Assembly (NCBI RefSeq): GCF_004023665.1
Contig: NZ_SAUF01000001.1
Coordinates: 1,474,501-1,538,500, forward strand
DNA: 64,000 nucleotides
Direction: 5' to 3'
Origin: Afifella aestuarii
GTDB taxonomy: Bacteria; Pseudomonadota; Alphaproteobacteria; Rhizobiales; Afifellaceae
How positions within the stretch are numbered: the stretch's first letter is position 1; each line of letters begins with the position of its first letter. Position numbers and translations under genes: made by a program. The notes under the pieces are model-generated. The model had not been told where the DNA came from. It ran no database searches and was given only the letters and a program-made list of their open reading frames with translations. Positions 53,687 to 63,704 of the stretch are shown one piece after another.

Positions 53687-54628
53687 ATGCGCGCTCAGGA
53701 ACTCGAGGGCCTGCTCGACGGCTTCCGCGGCAGGCTGAAGGCGAACGAGCCGCTCGCGCCGATCGTCTGGCTGCGGGCCGGCGGGCCGGCGGATCTTCTC
53801 GCCATGCCGGCCGATGTCGATGATCTCGCCTTTCTTCTGAAAGCTCTGCCCGAAGAGGTGCCGGTGACCGTAATCGGTCTCGGCTCCAATCTCCTCATCC
53901 GTGATGGCGGGATCGAAGGCGTGGTTATACGCCTCTCAGGCAAAGGACTGGGTAAGATCGAGGTCGATGGTGATCTCATTCGCGTCGGCACCGCGCTTCC
54001 CGACAAGCTTTTTGCGAAGGCGGCGCTCGATGCGGGCCTCGGCGGCTTCGCGTTTTATCATGGGATACCGGGCGGGCTCGGCGGGGCGCTCAGGATGAAT
54101 GCGGGCGCCAATGGCGGTGAAACCTGTGATCGGCTGATCGAGGTCGTGGCGCTCGACCGTCAGGGCAACCGCCATGTGCTGACGCAGGCGGAGATGGGCT
54201 ATTCCTACCGCCACAGCGACGCGCCCAAGGATCTCATCTTCGTCGAAGCGCTCTTTAGGGGCGAGAAACGGCCCGAGGACGAAATCCGAGCCGAGATGGA
54301 TGCGGTGCAAAAACACCGGGAAGAGGCGCAACCGATCAAGACCCGCACCGGCGGTTCGACCTTCAAGAATCCCCTCGGCCAGCGTGCCTGGGAGCTGATC
54401 GATGCCGCCGGCTGCCGGGGGCTCAGGATTGGCGGGGCGCGCGTTTCCGAGATGCATTGCAACTTCCTCATCAACGAGGATGACGCCAGCGCCTACGACC
54501 TTGAATTGTTGGGCGAGACGGTGAGGGCGCGGGTTCTCGCCCATTCCGGCGTGCGGCTCGACTGGGAGGTCCGGCGCCTCGGCCGGTTCGGCGAGACGGG
54601 CGAGGTCGAGCCGTTCCTGGGTGCGTGA
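53687..54628 (+). CDS. murB: UDP-N-acetylenolpyruvoylglucosamine reductase
   Basis: MurB reduces UDP-GlcNAc-enolpyruvate to UDP-MurNAc with NADPH and FAD. The 313-residue type I enzyme has [14 protein letters not shown] for [30 protein letters not shown], and [18 protein letters not shown] with the catalytic Ser, then [10 protein letters not shown]. The ATG at 53687 (GTG at 53684 is possible) follows GGCAGGG. A longer in-frame extension overlaps murC and is rejected. A 134-base gap then precedes ddl, one of the few breaks in the cluster. Confidence 0.96.
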   Translation: MRAQELEGLLDGFRGRLKANEPLAPIVWLRAGGPADLLAMPADVDDLAFLLKALPEEVPVTVIGLGSNLLIRDGGIEGVVIRLSGKGLGKIEVDGDLIRVGTALPDKLFAKAALDAGLGGFAFYHGIPGGLGGALRMNAGANGGETCDRLIEVVALDRQGNRHVLTQAEMGYSYRHSDAPKDLIFVEALFRGEKRPEDEIRAEMDAVQKHREEAQPIKTRTGGSTFKNPLGQRAWELIDAAGCRGLRIGGARVSEMHCNFLINEDDASAYDLELLGETVRARVLAHSGVRLDWEVRRLGRFGETGEVEPFLGA

Positions 54629-54762
54629 GTGGGCGCTTTTCAAAGAATCGCCGATCCACCTCTTAGTTAACGATTTCTAACCCTTTCGGGTCGAGATTGC
54701 GGCTTCGTTCGAATGCGGACCGAGCGCCAGGCGCGTCGGTTGGAGCAGAGGGAGGCGCTGCC

Positions 54763-55695
54763 GTGACCCGCAACACCCATATTGCCGTCTTGATGGGAGG
54801 CTGGTCGTCGGAGCGATCGGTGAGCCTTTCCTCCGGCAAATCCTGTGCCGATGCCCTCGAAGAGCGGGGGTATCGGGTGACGCGCGTCGATGTCGGGCGC
54901 GATATCGCAAACGTTCTCAGCGATCTGCGTCCGGACGTTGCCTTCAACGCTCTGCACGGGCCTTTCGGCGAAGACGGCAAGATCCAGGGCCTCCTGGAAA
55001 TCCTCGAGATTCCCTACACGCATTCCGGCGTGCTCGCCTCCGCGCTCGCCATGCACAAGGTCAAGGCGAAGGCCGTCGTGGCGAATGTCGGCGTGCCGGT
55101 CGCGGAACAGCGTGTCGTGACTCGGGAGGAAACGGCGCGCGAACACGTCATGGCGCCACCCTATGTCGTGAAGCCGATCAACGAAGGCTCGTCCTTCGGC
55201 GTGACGATCGTACCTGAGGATCAGGCGCATCCGCCGCAATCGCTTCTGGGCGATGCCTGGACCTATGGCGAGGAGGTGCTGGTCGAGCACTATGTCGCCG
55301 GCAAGGAGCTCACCTGTGCCGTTATGGGACGGCCGGGCGAGGAGGAGGCCTTCGACGTCATCGACATCGTTCCCGTGGGCCACGGCTTCTATGACTTTGA
55401 TGCAAAATATCTTCAGGGGGGCTCTAAGCACATTCTCCCGGCCAATCTTAAACCATTTGTTTACCAAAATATCCGCAGGTTCGCTTTGGAGGCGCATCGT
55501 GCCATCGGGTGTCGCGGAGTGTCTCGCAGCGACTTCAGGTACTGCGAGGAAAGCGATGAGCTCATCTGGCTGGAAGTGAACACACAGCCAGGCATGACGC
55601 CGACCTCCCTGGTCCCGGACATGGCGGCCCATGCAGGCCGCAGTTTCGGGGATCTGGTGACTTGGCTTGTGGAGGATGCATCGTGCCGACGATAG
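54763..55695 (+). CDS. ddl: D-alanine:D-alanine ligase
   Basis: Ddl makes D-Ala-D-Ala, the substrate of MurF. The 310-residue ATP-grasp enzyme has [50 protein letters not shown] with an ATP-binding Lys, [10 protein letters not shown] and [17 protein letters not shown] near the C-terminus. The GTG at 54763 is preferred because GGAGG lies seven bases upstream; an ATG at 54697 would give a non-homologous extension. Its last 13 bases overlap the ftsQ start. Confidence 0.96.
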   Translation: MTRNTHIAVLMGGWSSERSVSLSSGKSCADALEERGYRVTRVDVGRDIANVLSDLRPDVAFNALHGPFGEDGKIQGLLEILEIPYTHSGVLASALAMHKVKAKAVVANVGVPVAEQRVVTREETAREHVMAPPYVVKPINEGSSFGVTIVPEDQAHPPQSLLGDAWTYGEEVLVEHYVAGKELTCAVMGRPGEEEAFDVIDIVPVGHGFYDFDAKYLQGGSKHILPANLKPFVYQNIRRFALEAHRAIGCRGVSRSDFRYCEESDELIWLEVNTQPGMTPTSLVPDMAAHAGRSFGDLVTWLVEDASCRR

Positions 55696-56597
55696 GGACG
55701 TGGCTGGCAGATCAGGGGGCTCGGGTCGACGCGTTGAGCGACGGTCTCGGCCATACCCTGAATCGCGCCGTGCCGCCGCGCCTGCGTCGCATCGTGGAAA
55801 AGATGCAGACCGGCCGGCAGCACCATTACGGCCAGGTCGCCGCGATCGGTTTCCTGGGCGCCACCATTCTTTACGGTCTGATCGCCGGCGGTCACATGCT
55901 GACGCTGCTCGACCGCACCGTTGCCGCCGCCTTTTTCGGCATTCAGGAGATCCGCATCGGCGGCGAGATCGAAACGCCCGAATCTGCGGTCGTCGATCAG
56001 CTCGACATTCGTGGCGGCTCGCTGCTCGGATTTGACGCGAGCGACGCGCGCGAGCGCCTCATCGCGCTGCCCTGGGTCAAAGACGCCGACATCCGCAAAT
56101 TCTATCCGAACCGGCTCGACATCACGCTCACCGAGCGCACGCCCTTCGCGCTCTGGCAGAACGACGAGGTGATCTCGATCATCGACCGCACCGGTGTGGT
56201 CATCGGGCGGTACAAGGATGTGCGCTTCGCCGGACTTCCCTTCGTGGTCGGCAAGGGCGCGGACAGCCGCGCCGACGGATTCATGACCATGGTGCAGCGG
56301 CACCCGTTCCTGGCGGAGCGCATGCGCACGGCCGTGCTCGTCTCGGAGCGCCGCTGGGATCTCGTGACGAAGAACGGCATCACCGTTCAGCTGCCCGAGA
56401 ACGGGGTCGACGAGGCGATCGATCGCCTGAAGGCCCTGCAGGACAAGGACGACGTCCTGTCGCGCGAGATCGTCACCATCGATCTGCGCCTCAAGGACCG
56501 CATCCGCATCGGCCTTGCGGACAATATGGCCGAAACCGTCATCAAGGAGAATGAATCGGTGATCCGTCGCCTCGCCAAAGCTGGAGGCGAGATTTGA
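55683..56597 (+). CDS. ftsQ: Cell division protein FtsQ
   Basis: FtsQ is the bitopic scaffold of the divisome. The 304-residue protein has a long cytoplasmic N-terminus, one membrane helix (about residues 56-75), a POTRA domain beginning near [15 protein letters not shown] and containing [20 protein letters not shown], then the FtsQ beta domain with [21 protein letters not shown]. The start is GTG at 55683, inside ddl, with GGAGG eight bases upstream. It overlaps ftsA by four bases. Confidence 0.93.
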   Translation: MPTIGTWLADQGARVDALSDGLGHTLNRAVPPRLRRIVEKMQTGRQHHYGQVAAIGFLGATILYGLIAGGHMLTLLDRTVAAAFFGIQEIRIGGEIETPESAVVDQLDIRGGSLLGFDASDARERLIALPWVKDADIRKFYPNRLDITLTERTPFALWQNDEVISIIDRTGVVIGRYKDVRFAGLPFVVGKGADSRADGFMTMVQRHPFLAERMRTAVLVSERRWDLVTKNGITVQLPENGVDEAIDRLKALQDKDDVLSREIVTIDLRLKDRIRIGLADNMAETVIKENESVIRRLAKAGGEI

Positions 56598-57919
56598 ACG
56601 CCATCACTGAAAATGCCGGCTCCCGCATCAAGCCGCTGTCGCCGCGCCGCACCGCCGTGGTGAGCGTGCTCGACGTCGGCTCGTCGAAGACCACCTGCCT
56701 CATTGCGCGCCTGAAGCCGCTCGAGGGCGATCATCATGCGGGCCGCACGCACCATGCTGAGGTGATTGGTTTTGGGCTGACGCGCTCGCGCGGTATCAAA
56801 TCGGGTGCCGTCGTCGATCTGGAAGAGGCGGAAAAGTCGATCCGGATCGCTGTCGATCAGGCCGAGCGGATGGCCGACATGACGATCGGCTCCGTCATCG
56901 TCAACGTGTCGAGCGGACGTCTGAAGAGCGATACGTTTTCTGCCACGGTCGAATTGTCCAGTTCGGGCGTGTCGGAGGTCGATATTCAGCGCGTCCTCGG
57001 CGCGGGCTGCGCCAACTCCATCGCCGACGGGCGCGTCGTCGTCCATTCCCTGCCGATCGGCTATGCGCTCGATGGACACAGGGGAATTGCCGATCCACGC
57101 GGCATGCTCGGCAGCGAGCTCGGGGTGGACATGCATGTCGTCACCGCCGACGAAGCGCCGCTGACGAACCTCGAACTCGCCGTGAACCGCTGCCACCTCG
57201 AAGTGGAGACCGTGGTTGCGACGCCTTATGCGTCGGCGCTTTCGGTCCTCGTCGAGGACGAGGTGCAGCTCGGCGTCGCCTGCCTCGATTTCGGTGGCGG
57301 CACCACCAGCCTGTCGATCTTCTACGAAGGCCAGTTCATTCACGCGGCCAGCGTGCCGGTCGGCGGCAACCACGTCACCATGGATATCGCACGCGGCCTC
57401 TCGACCCGGCTTGCCGATGCGGAGCGCCTGAAGGCGCGCCACGGTTCGGCGCTGCCTTCGATCTCCGACGAGAAAGACATTTTGACGATCCCGCCTGTCG
57501 GCGAGGACGAGCGAGATGCGCCGAATGCGGTGCCGCGCTCGACGCTGACGCGCATCATCCGGCCGCGCATCGAGGAAACCCTCGAAATGGCGCGCACGAT
57601 GATCGACGAATCGGGATTTGCCGAGATTGTCGGCAAACGCGTCGTTCTGACCGGCGGGGCGAGCCAGCTCACCGGACTGACGGAAACGGCGCGGCGGATG
57701 CTTGGACGCAATGTGCGTCTCGGCCGCCCGCAGCAGGGTGCGAATGCTTTGCCCGAGGCGGTCAAGGGACCGGCCTTCTCGGCGGCGCTCGGCCTTATCA
57801 CCTATCCCCAGGTCGCCCGCATCGAGCAGTTCCGGACGAGACGTCCGAGCCAGTTTGCGATGACCGGGACGGATGGATACTTCGCCCGCATGGGGCGATG
57901 GATCAGGGAGAGTTTCTGA
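56594..57919 (+). CDS. ftsA: Cell division protein FtsA
   Basis: FtsA is the actin-like membrane tether of the Z-ring. The 441-residue protein has VSVLDVGSSKTTCLIARL for phosphate 1, the 1C domain with SRGIKSGAVVDLEEAEKSI, CLDFGGGTTSLSIFYEG for phosphate 2, and VLTGGASQLTGL near the adenosine site. The C-terminus has an amphipathic-like end suited to membrane binding. The start is TTG at 56594 with GGAGG seven bases upstream; no closer ATG fits. An 86-base gap precedes ftsZ. Confidence 0.95.
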   Translation: MNAITENAGSRIKPLSPRRTAVVSVLDVGSSKTTCLIARLKPLEGDHHAGRTHHAEVIGFGLTRSRGIKSGAVVDLEEAEKSIRIAVDQAERMADMTIGSVIVNVSSGRLKSDTFSATVELSSSGVSEVDIQRVLGAGCANSIADGRVVVHSLPIGYALDGHRGIADPRGMLGSELGVDMHVVTADEAPLTNLELAVNRCHLEVETVVATPYASALSVLVEDEVQLGVACLDFGGGTTSLSIFYEGQFIHAASVPVGGNHVTMDIARGLSTRLADAERLKARHGSALPSISDEKDILTIPPVGEDERDAPNAVPRSTLTRIIRPRIEETLEMARTMIDESGFAEIVGKRVVLTGGASQLTGLTETARRMLGRNVRLGRPQQGANALPEAVKGPAFSAALGLITYPQVARIEQFRTRRPSQFAMTGTDGYFARMGRWIRESF

Positions 57920-58005
57920 CGCGCGGCGCGGGGCCGAGCGGCAATTGAGAATAGGCGCGGGCAAGGCAGATGCCCGACGCGAGGACAGCGGCGAAAGGAC
58001 AACAG

Positions 58006-59769
58006 ATGGCCATCAACTTGCATATGCCGGACCTTACCGAATTGAAGCCCCGGATCACCGTCTTCGGTGTCGGCGGGGCGGGCTGCAACGCGGTCAACAA
58101 CATGATCGAAGCAGGCCTGCAGGGCGTCGACTTCGTCGTCGCCAACACCGACGCCCAGGCGCTGACGATGTCACGCGCCGACCGCGTGGTGCAGATGGGT
58201 GTGGCGGTGACGGAAGGCCTCGGCGCCGGATCGCAGCCGGAGATCGGGCGGGCCGCTGCCGAAGAAACGATCGATGAGATCAACGACCATCTGACCGGCG
58301 CGCACATGGTCTTCATCACCGCCGGCATGGGCGGTGGCACCGGCACCGGCGCCGCACCGGTGGTGGCGCGCGCTGCACGCGATGCCGGTATACTGACCGT
58401 CGGTGTTGTCACGAAGCCGTTCCAGTTCGAGGGCCAGCGCCGCATGCGCCTCGCCGAGGCCGGCATCAACGAGCTGACGCAGCATGTCGATACGCTGATC
58501 GTCATCCCGAACCAGAATCTGTTCCGCATCGCCAACGAGAAGACGACCTTCGCGGACGCCTTCGCCATGGCCGACGAAGTCCTTTATTCCGGTGTCGCCT
58601 GCATCACCGACCTGATGGTCAAGGACGGGCTCATCAACCTCGACTTCGCCGACGTCCGCTCCGTCATGCGCGAGATGGGCAAGGCGATGATGGGCACCGG
58701 CGAGGCCTCCGGCGACAAGCGCGCTGTGGAAGCCGCCGAGAAGGCGATTTCCAACCCGCTCCTCGACGAGGTCTCCATGCGCGGTGCGCAGGGCCTGCTG
58801 ATCTCGATCACCGGCGGCAAGGACATGACGCTGTTTGAGGTCGACGAGGCGGCGAGCCGCGTTCGCGAAGAGGTCGACGGTGATGCCAACATCATCTTCG
58901 GCGCGACCTTCGACGAAAGCCTGGAAGGCGTCATACGCGTTTCGGTCGTCGCCACCGGCATCGACCAGGAACAGCGCCAGTCGGAGAACACCGAGCAGCG
59001 CATGCAGGAGTTAAAGCAGCGCCTGAAGAGCGTCGGCGGTCCGGCAGGTCATGCCCGTCAGGCTCCTGAGCAGGTGGCGGCGAAGGCCCCTTCTTTCGAG
59101 GAGGCGATGGCTGAGGATCTGGAGCGTGAGCTCGCTGCTCCGCGCCAGCAGCAGGTCGAGCGCCAGGTCGCGGCCGCAGCCGCCGCCGTGCCGCACACGA
59201 ACCAGCAGCCGCGTGCCGAAGTTCGCCAGGAGAAAGGCATCAAAATCGGCCCGTTTCGCCCCGAACCGTCCCTGATCGCGCCGCGTGATGCGCATGACGA
59301 GATGGAGACGCGCGAAGCCCCGGTGCGCCGTCAGGAGGCTTTCGTTCCTCAGGCTGCGGAGCGGCCGGAGAGCGTGCAGCCGCGTATGCCGAAGGTGGAG
59401 GATTTTCCGGCCATCGCACAGCGGCAGATTCACGCCAGCCGGGGTGCCGCCAATGAGGAAGAAGAGCGCCGTCCGCGGTCCCTCCTGCAGCGTCTGACGC
59501 ATGGTCTTGCCAAGCACGGCGAGGGCGAGGAAGGCCAGGCTCCGCGTCAGGCTCGCGACATGGAAATCGAGCCGCGGATCGCTGCCGCCCCCGAGCGGGC
59601 GCCGGCCCGTCCGTCGGCCGCCGAGACCTTCGGCCGGCCGCAGCAGCGGCGTGCTGTTGATCAGGCGGCACGCGGCGGTCTCGATCCGCATGGCCGTCCG
59701 GCAGCGGCTGGGCACAGCGAGGACGACCAGCTCGAGATTCCGGCATTCCTGCGGCGCCAGACCAGCTGA
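58006..59769 (+). CDS. ftsZ: Cell division protein FtsZ
   Basis: FtsZ is the tubulin-like GTPase that forms the Z-ring. The 587-residue protein has [15 protein letters not shown], the tubulin signature [10 protein letters not shown] (about residues 109-118) and NVDTDAQAL-like [11 protein letters not shown]. The globular domain ends near residue 330. About 240 residues of Gln/Ala/Arg/Glu-rich linker follow, ending in the conserved FtsA/FtsN-binding peptide EIPAFLRRQ. Long linkers are usual in alphaproteobacteria. GAAAGG precedes the ATG at 58006; an in-frame ATG at 57970 would only add a short non-homologous start. Confidence 0.97.
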   Translation: MAINLHMPDLTELKPRITVFGVGGAGCNAVNNMIEAGLQGVDFVVANTDAQALTMSRADRVVQMGVAVTEGLGAGSQPEIGRAAAEETIDEINDHLTGAHMVFITAGMGGGTGTGAAPVVARAARDAGILTVGVVTKPFQFEGQRRMRLAEAGINELTQHVDTLIVIPNQNLFRIANEKTTFADAFAMADEVLYSGVACITDLMVKDGLINLDFADVRSVMREMGKAMMGTGEASGDKRAVEAAEKAISNPLLDEVSMRGAQGLLISITGGKDMTLFEVDEAASRVREEVDGDANIIFGATFDESLEGVIRVSVVATGIDQEQRQSENTEQRMQELKQRLKSVGGPAGHARQAPEQVAAKAPSFEEAMAEDLERELAAPRQQQVERQVAAAAAAVPHTNQQPRAEVRQEKGIKIGPFRPEPSLIAPRDAHDEMETREAPVRRQEAFVPQAAERPESVQPRMPKVEDFPAIAQRQIHASRGAANEEEERRPRSLLQRLTHGLAKHGEGEEGQAPRQARDMEIEPRIAAAPERAPARPSAAETFGRPQQRRAVDQAARGGLDPHGRPAAAGHSEDDQLEIPAFLRRQTS

Positions 59770-59796
59770 TGGGCGCTCACAGCCTGTAACGCTCTT

Positions 59797-59834
59797 GCGG
59801 CCCCGGCGTTTTTCGCTGGGGCCGCGTCATTTTT
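59797..59834 (+). terminator. Strong terminator after ftsZ
   Basis: GCGGCCCCGGCG (59797-59808) and CGCTGGGGCCGC (59814-59825) form a 12-bp stem with one G-U pair and a TTTTT loop, followed by GTCATTTTT. It ends the dcw transcript 28 bases after the ftsZ stop, so lpxC must have its own promoter in the 160 bases that follow. Confidence 0.88.
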
Positions 59835-59998
59835 AAGCTACTGTTTTCATGGGGAAAAATCGGGTCCAGGCCAGATCTCAAGTCGGTAACAAAAGGTAAG
59901 AAAGCTTGATTGGCGAAACTGTGACCGCTGCTGCTAGCTTCCGGCGCGTCGGGTGAGAGCCGGTCCGCTCCGATTCGCGATGCCACCGGCACGACAAC

Positions 59999-60970
59999 AT
60001 GAAAGATGGCTTGATGACACAGACCGCTCAGAGCGCCCAAAAGACGCTCCGCAGGGATGCGACACTTACGGGCATCGGCACGCATAGCGGCAAGCCGGTG
60101 ACGTTGCGGCTGTCTCCTGCCGACCCGGATACGGGTATCGTCTTCGTTCGCCGCAACGAGGCCGGCGAAGACGTTTTCATTCCCGCGCGCTCTTCCTCCG
60201 TCGTCGGCACGCAGATGTGCACGATCCTGGGTGATGGCGCCGGACTTTCGGTCGCCACCGTCGAGCATCTTCTGGCTGCGACTTCCGCTCTTTCCATCGA
60301 CAATCTTGTGATCGAGGTCGATGGCGCCGAAATCCCGATGATGGACGGAAGTGCCTCGGCCTTCGTGGAGGCGATCGACGAGGCCGGTATCGTGGCGCAG
60401 CCTGCACGGGCGCGCGCGATCAAGGTTTTGAAGCCGGTACGCCTCGAGGTCGGATCGTCCTGGGCCGAATTTCTGCCCTATAACGGGCGTCGCTTCACCG
60501 TCGAGATCGATTTCGACTGCCCGGTCATCGGCCGGCAGAAGCATGCGGCCAACATCACCGCGAACAGCTTCCGCCGCGACATCTCGCGGGCGCGGACCTT
60601 TGGTTACATGAAGGACGTCGAGGCCTTGTGGGCCAAGGGGCTTGCTCTCGGCTCTTCCCTCGACAACGCCGTGGTGATTGCCGACGACAAGGTCGTCAAT
60701 CCGGAAGGCCTGCGCTACCCGGACGAATTCGTTCGCCATAAGCTGCTCGACGCGGTCGGCGATCTCGCTCTCGCCGGGGCGCCGATCATCGGCCATTATC
60801 GTTCCTATCGCGGCGGCCACAAGGTCAATGCCATGGCGCTTGCGGCGCTTCTGGAAGATCGCTCCGCGTGGAGCTGGCTCGTTTCCTCCGATCCCGCGCC
60901 GCGTCGCAGCGAGCAGGCGGAAGGCCTGCCCGGCTATTTCGCCCCCGCCTTCGCTCCCGACCGTTCGTAG
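59999..60970 (+). CDS. lpxC: UDP-3-O-acyl-N-acetylglucosamine deacetylase
   Basis: LpxC carries out the committed deacetylation of lipid A synthesis. The 323-residue zinc enzyme has GIGTHSGKPVTLRL at the start, VEHLLAATSALSIDN with a zinc His, the EIPMMDGSASAFVE loop, SRARTFGYMKDVEALWAKGLALGSSLDN and FVRHKLLDAVGDLALAG with the remaining zinc and catalytic residues. The start could be the ATG at 59999 or one five codons later at 60014. Neither has a strong ribosome-binding site. Confidence 0.96.
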   Translation: MKDGLMTQTAQSAQKTLRRDATLTGIGTHSGKPVTLRLSPADPDTGIVFVRRNEAGEDVFIPARSSSVVGTQMCTILGDGAGLSVATVEHLLAATSALSIDNLVIEVDGAEIPMMDGSASAFVEAIDEAGIVAQPARARAIKVLKPVRLEVGSSWAEFLPYNGRRFTVEIDFDCPVIGRQKHAANITANSFRRDISRARTFGYMKDVEALWAKGLALGSSLDNAVVIADDKVVNPEGLRYPDEFVRHKLLDAVGDLALAGAPIIGHYRSYRGGHKVNAMALAALLEDRSAWSWLVSSDPAPRRSEQAEGLPGYFAPAFAPDRS

Positions 60971-61105
60971 CCATCACAGATGATGGCGCCATCACCATAT
61001 GGCAGCCATTTTTGCGTGCTGTGCCCATCGCAGCCGGCCGACATTTGCGATTGCGGTGTGCATGCGGCTTTGCAGTCGGCCTGATCTTCGATAAGGAGGC
61101 AGCCC

Positions 61106-61144
61106 GTGCCCTTTTGCTCCGTGTGGATGCATGACTTTCTCTGA
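61106..61144 (+). CDS. Possible 12-codon leader ORF overlapping the bamD start
   Basis: AAGGAGG (61093-61099) is the best ribosome-binding site in the gap. It lies 32 bases before the bamD ATG, too far to serve it. Six bases after it, a GTG opens a frame MPFCSVWMHDFL ending 14 bases inside bamD. This could couple translation, or be chance. Confidence 0.35.
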   Translation: MPFCSVWMHDFL

Positions 61145-61979
61145 CGCTACCAAGCCCGGGCTGCGCATCGTCGCCGCCAGTCTCCTCGTTGCCTCGATCG
61201 GCGCCTGCTCGAATTTCGGCAATCGTACGAAAATCATCGAGGAGGAACCGACCGTTCCTGCCGACGTCCTCTACAACGAGGGCCTCGCAGCGATGAAGGA
61301 AGGGGAGACGACCAAGGCGAAGGAGAAGTTCGCCGAGATCGACAAGCAGCATCCCTATTCGGATTATGCGCGCCGTTCGATGATCCTGTCGGCCTACCTC
61401 AACTACAAGCGCGGCAATTACACGGATGCGGTGACCGAGGCGAAACGCTTCGTGACATTGTTCCCGGCCAGCGATGATGCGGCCTATGCCCAGTACATCA
61501 TCGCCGAATCATATTACCGGCAGATCCCCGACGTGACGCGCGATCAGGAAATGACGCAGCGCGCGATCCTCGCTTACGGGCAGATCCTCAGCAAATATCC
61601 CGATTCGGAATATGCCGATGACGCGCGCCGGAAGATCGATGTCGGCCGCGATCAGCTCGCCGGCAAGGAGATGCAGACCGGGCGCTACTATCAGGAGCGC
61701 GGGGAGTATCTGGCTGCGGTGAACCGATTCAAATCGGTCGTGGAAGCCTATCAGACCACCCGTCATGTCGAAGAGGCGCTGCATCGTCTGGTCGAGTGCT
61801 ATCTCGCTCTCGGTCTCGTCGATCAGGCGCAGACGGCGGCCGCGGTGCTTGGGCATAACTTCCCAGACAGCCCCTGGTACAAGGATTCCTACCGGCTTCT
61901 GGCGGATAAGGGTGTCGAACCGTCGGAAAGCAAGGGATCTTGGATCTCGCGGGCCTTCCGCTCGGGGCAGGCCACCTGA
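61131..61979 (+). CDS. bamD: Outer membrane assembly lipoprotein BamD
   Basis: BamD is the essential TPR lipoprotein of the BAM complex, which inserts beta-barrel proteins in the outer membrane. The 282-residue precursor has a lipobox SIGAC (Cys at about residue 26) after a hydrophobic start. TPR-like repeats begin with VLYNEGLAAMKEGETTKAKEKFAEI and continue through LSAYLNYKRGNYTDAVTEAKRFVTLFP, the BamD/ComL signature. The ATG at 61131 is the only in-frame start that fits, but its own ribosome-binding site is weak. recN follows after 15 bases. Confidence 0.95.
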   Translation: MTFSDATKPGLRIVAASLLVASIGACSNFGNRTKIIEEEPTVPADVLYNEGLAAMKEGETTKAKEKFAEIDKQHPYSDYARRSMILSAYLNYKRGNYTDAVTEAKRFVTLFPASDDAAYAQYIIAESYYRQIPDVTRDQEMTQRAILAYGQILSKYPDSEYADDARRKIDVGRDQLAGKEMQTGRYYQERGEYLAAVNRFKSVVEAYQTTRHVEEALHRLVECYLALGLVDQAQTAAAVLGHNFPDSPWYKDSYRLLADKGVEPSESKGSWISRAFRSGQAT

Positions 61980-61994
61980 TAGCTTCCGGCGGCC

Positions 61995-63674
61995 ATGCTG
62001 GCCAACCTGACCATCCGCGACATCGTTCTCATTGAACGCCTGTCGATCGACTTTGCCGCCGGTCTCAGCGTCCTGACGGGCGAGACCGGTGCGGGCAAAT
62101 CGATCCTGCTCGATTCGCTGGCGCTCGCTCTCGGCGCGCGCGGCGACGCGGCGCTGGTGCGCTCCGGCGCGAACCAGGGGCAGGTGACGGCCGTTTTCGA
62201 TCTCGTTCCGACGCATGCCGTCATCCGGACGTGCGAGGAGAACGGCATCGACGTCGACGGTCCCCTCGTTCTTCGCCGCCTGCAGTCGGGCGACGGGCGC
62301 AGCCGCGCTTTCATCAACGATCAGCCGGTGTCGGTTTCGCTCTTGCGCGAGATCGGCCATCAGCTCGTGGAAATTCACGGCCAGCACGACGAACGCGCGC
62401 TGGTCGCGCCCGAAGAGCACCGCAGGCTCCTCGATGCTTTCGGCGGGCTGGAACGGGAGCGGGCGGAAGTTGCCGGCCACGCCCAGGTGCTGAGAGAGGC
62501 GGAGCGGCAGGCCGAAGAGCTGCAAGCCTCCATCGAGGCGGCCGAGCGCGAAGCCGATTTTCTGCGCGCTGCCGTTGAAGAGCTCGAAGCGCTTTCGGCC
62601 GAACCCGGCGAAGAGGAACGGCTTGCCGATCGCCGACGGCTTCTCATGCAGGCGGAGAAGGTTGCGGGCGACCTCAACGAGGCGCTGGATATCCTGGGCG
62701 GCAACGTCTCGCCCGTGCCGGATCTGGCCGCTCTCATGCGCCGGCTGGAACGCAAGAGCGCGGAGATGCCGGAGGTGATGGACGCGATCGTGGAAGCGAT
62801 CGGTCAGGCGCTCGACCGGCTTGAGGATGCCCGTTCGGGCCTTGCTGCGGCGGTCACCGAGCTCGGCCATGATGCGGGCGAGCTCGAGCGCGTCGAGGAG
62901 CGGCTTTTCGCCATTCGCGCGGCGGCACGCAAATATCGCTGCGAGGCCGACGCGCTTCCGGGCGTGGCGGCGGATTTTGCGGCGAAGCTCGACGATTTCG
63001 AAAGCGGTCACGACCGGCTGGCGCGGCTGCAGAACGCGGTGCGCGAGGCCGAGGAAAGTTATATCGCGGCGGCGCGCATTCTGTCGGAGCGACGGGAAGA
63101 GGCCGCGCGAGGTCTCGAAGAGGCGGTGACTGCCGAACTGCCCGCTCTGAAGCTCGAAGCCGCGTCCTTCCACGTGCATCTGCAGCGTGACGATGCGCGG
63201 CGGAGTGCGGATGGCTTCGACACGGTGTCCTTCGAGGTTCAAACGAATCCGGGCACGGCGCGCGGGCCCTTGATGAAGGTCGCGTCCGGCGGCGAGCTGG
63301 CCCGTTTTCTTCTGGCGCTCAAGGTGGCGCTCGCCGACCGCGGGTCTGCTCCGACGCTCGTCTTCGATGAGATCGATTCGGGCGTCGGCGGTGCGGTGGC
63401 GGAAGCCATCGGACGGCGGCTCGCACGGCTTTCAGAGCGCGTCCAGGTGATGTCGGTCACGCATGCGCCGCAGGTTGCGGCCCGCGCCAACGGCCATTTC
63501 GTCATCTCCAAGCGCGTGACCGACGAAGGGCGCAAGACGGCGACGGCCGTGACCCGCGTCGAGGCTGAAGATCGGCGCGAGGAGATTGCGCGCATGCTCG
63601 CGGGCGCCACGATCACCGACGAGGCGCGGGCGGCGGCCGAACGGCTCATCGTGGGTGAGACGCAAGCCTCTTGA
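61995..63674 (+). CDS. recN: DNA repair protein RecN
   Basis: RecN is an SMC-like ATPase in double-strand-break repair. The 559-residue protein has an N-terminal Walker A GETGAGKSILLDSLALALGAR, a Q-loop region with QLVEIHGQHDERALV, a central coiled coil of Glu/Arg/Ala-rich heptads (about residues 150-350), and a C-terminal lobe with signature VASGGELARFLLALK and Walker B TLVFDEIDSGVGG. DIVLIERLSIDFAAGLSVLT opens the protein. It sits between bamD and ligA, a usual alphaproteobacterial order. Confidence 0.96.
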   Translation: MLANLTIRDIVLIERLSIDFAAGLSVLTGETGAGKSILLDSLALALGARGDAALVRSGANQGQVTAVFDLVPTHAVIRTCEENGIDVDGPLVLRRLQSGDGRSRAFINDQPVSVSLLREIGHQLVEIHGQHDERALVAPEEHRRLLDAFGGLERERAEVAGHAQVLREAERQAEELQASIEAAEREADFLRAAVEELEALSAEPGEEERLADRRRLLMQAEKVAGDLNEALDILGGNVSPVPDLAALMRRLERKSAEMPEVMDAIVEAIGQALDRLEDARSGLAAAVTELGHDAGELERVEERLFAIRAAARKYRCEADALPGVAADFAAKLDDFESGHDRLARLQNAVREAEESYIAAARILSERREEAARGLEEAVTAELPALKLEAASFHVHLQRDDARRSADGFDTVSFEVQTNPGTARGPLMKVASGGELARFLLALKVALADRGSAPTLVFDEIDSGVGGAVAEAIGRRLARLSERVQVMSVTHAPQVAARANGHFVISKRVTDEGRKTATAVTRVEAEDRREEIARMLAGATITDEARAAAERLIVGETQAS

Positions 63675-63704
63675 GCTTGGCGCGGCTTTGCGCGACAGGA
63701 CGGC

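Noticed and set aside
54667-54681. CtrA-like site (TTAA...CTAAC) in the murB-ddl gap
   Set aside because: The spacing is six rather than seven bases and the second half-site has a mismatch; too weak to call, though the location before ddl-ftsQA is tempting.
59833-59847. CtrA-like TTAA-N7-TTTT upstream of lpxC
   Set aside because: The spacing is right but the second half-site matches only two of four bases, and part of it is the ftsZ terminator tail.
60868-61134. 88-codon frame bridging lpxC and bamD with an ATGA overlap
   Set aside because: Its first part is an out-of-frame shadow of lpxC, and no start or ribosome-binding site supports translation of the rest.
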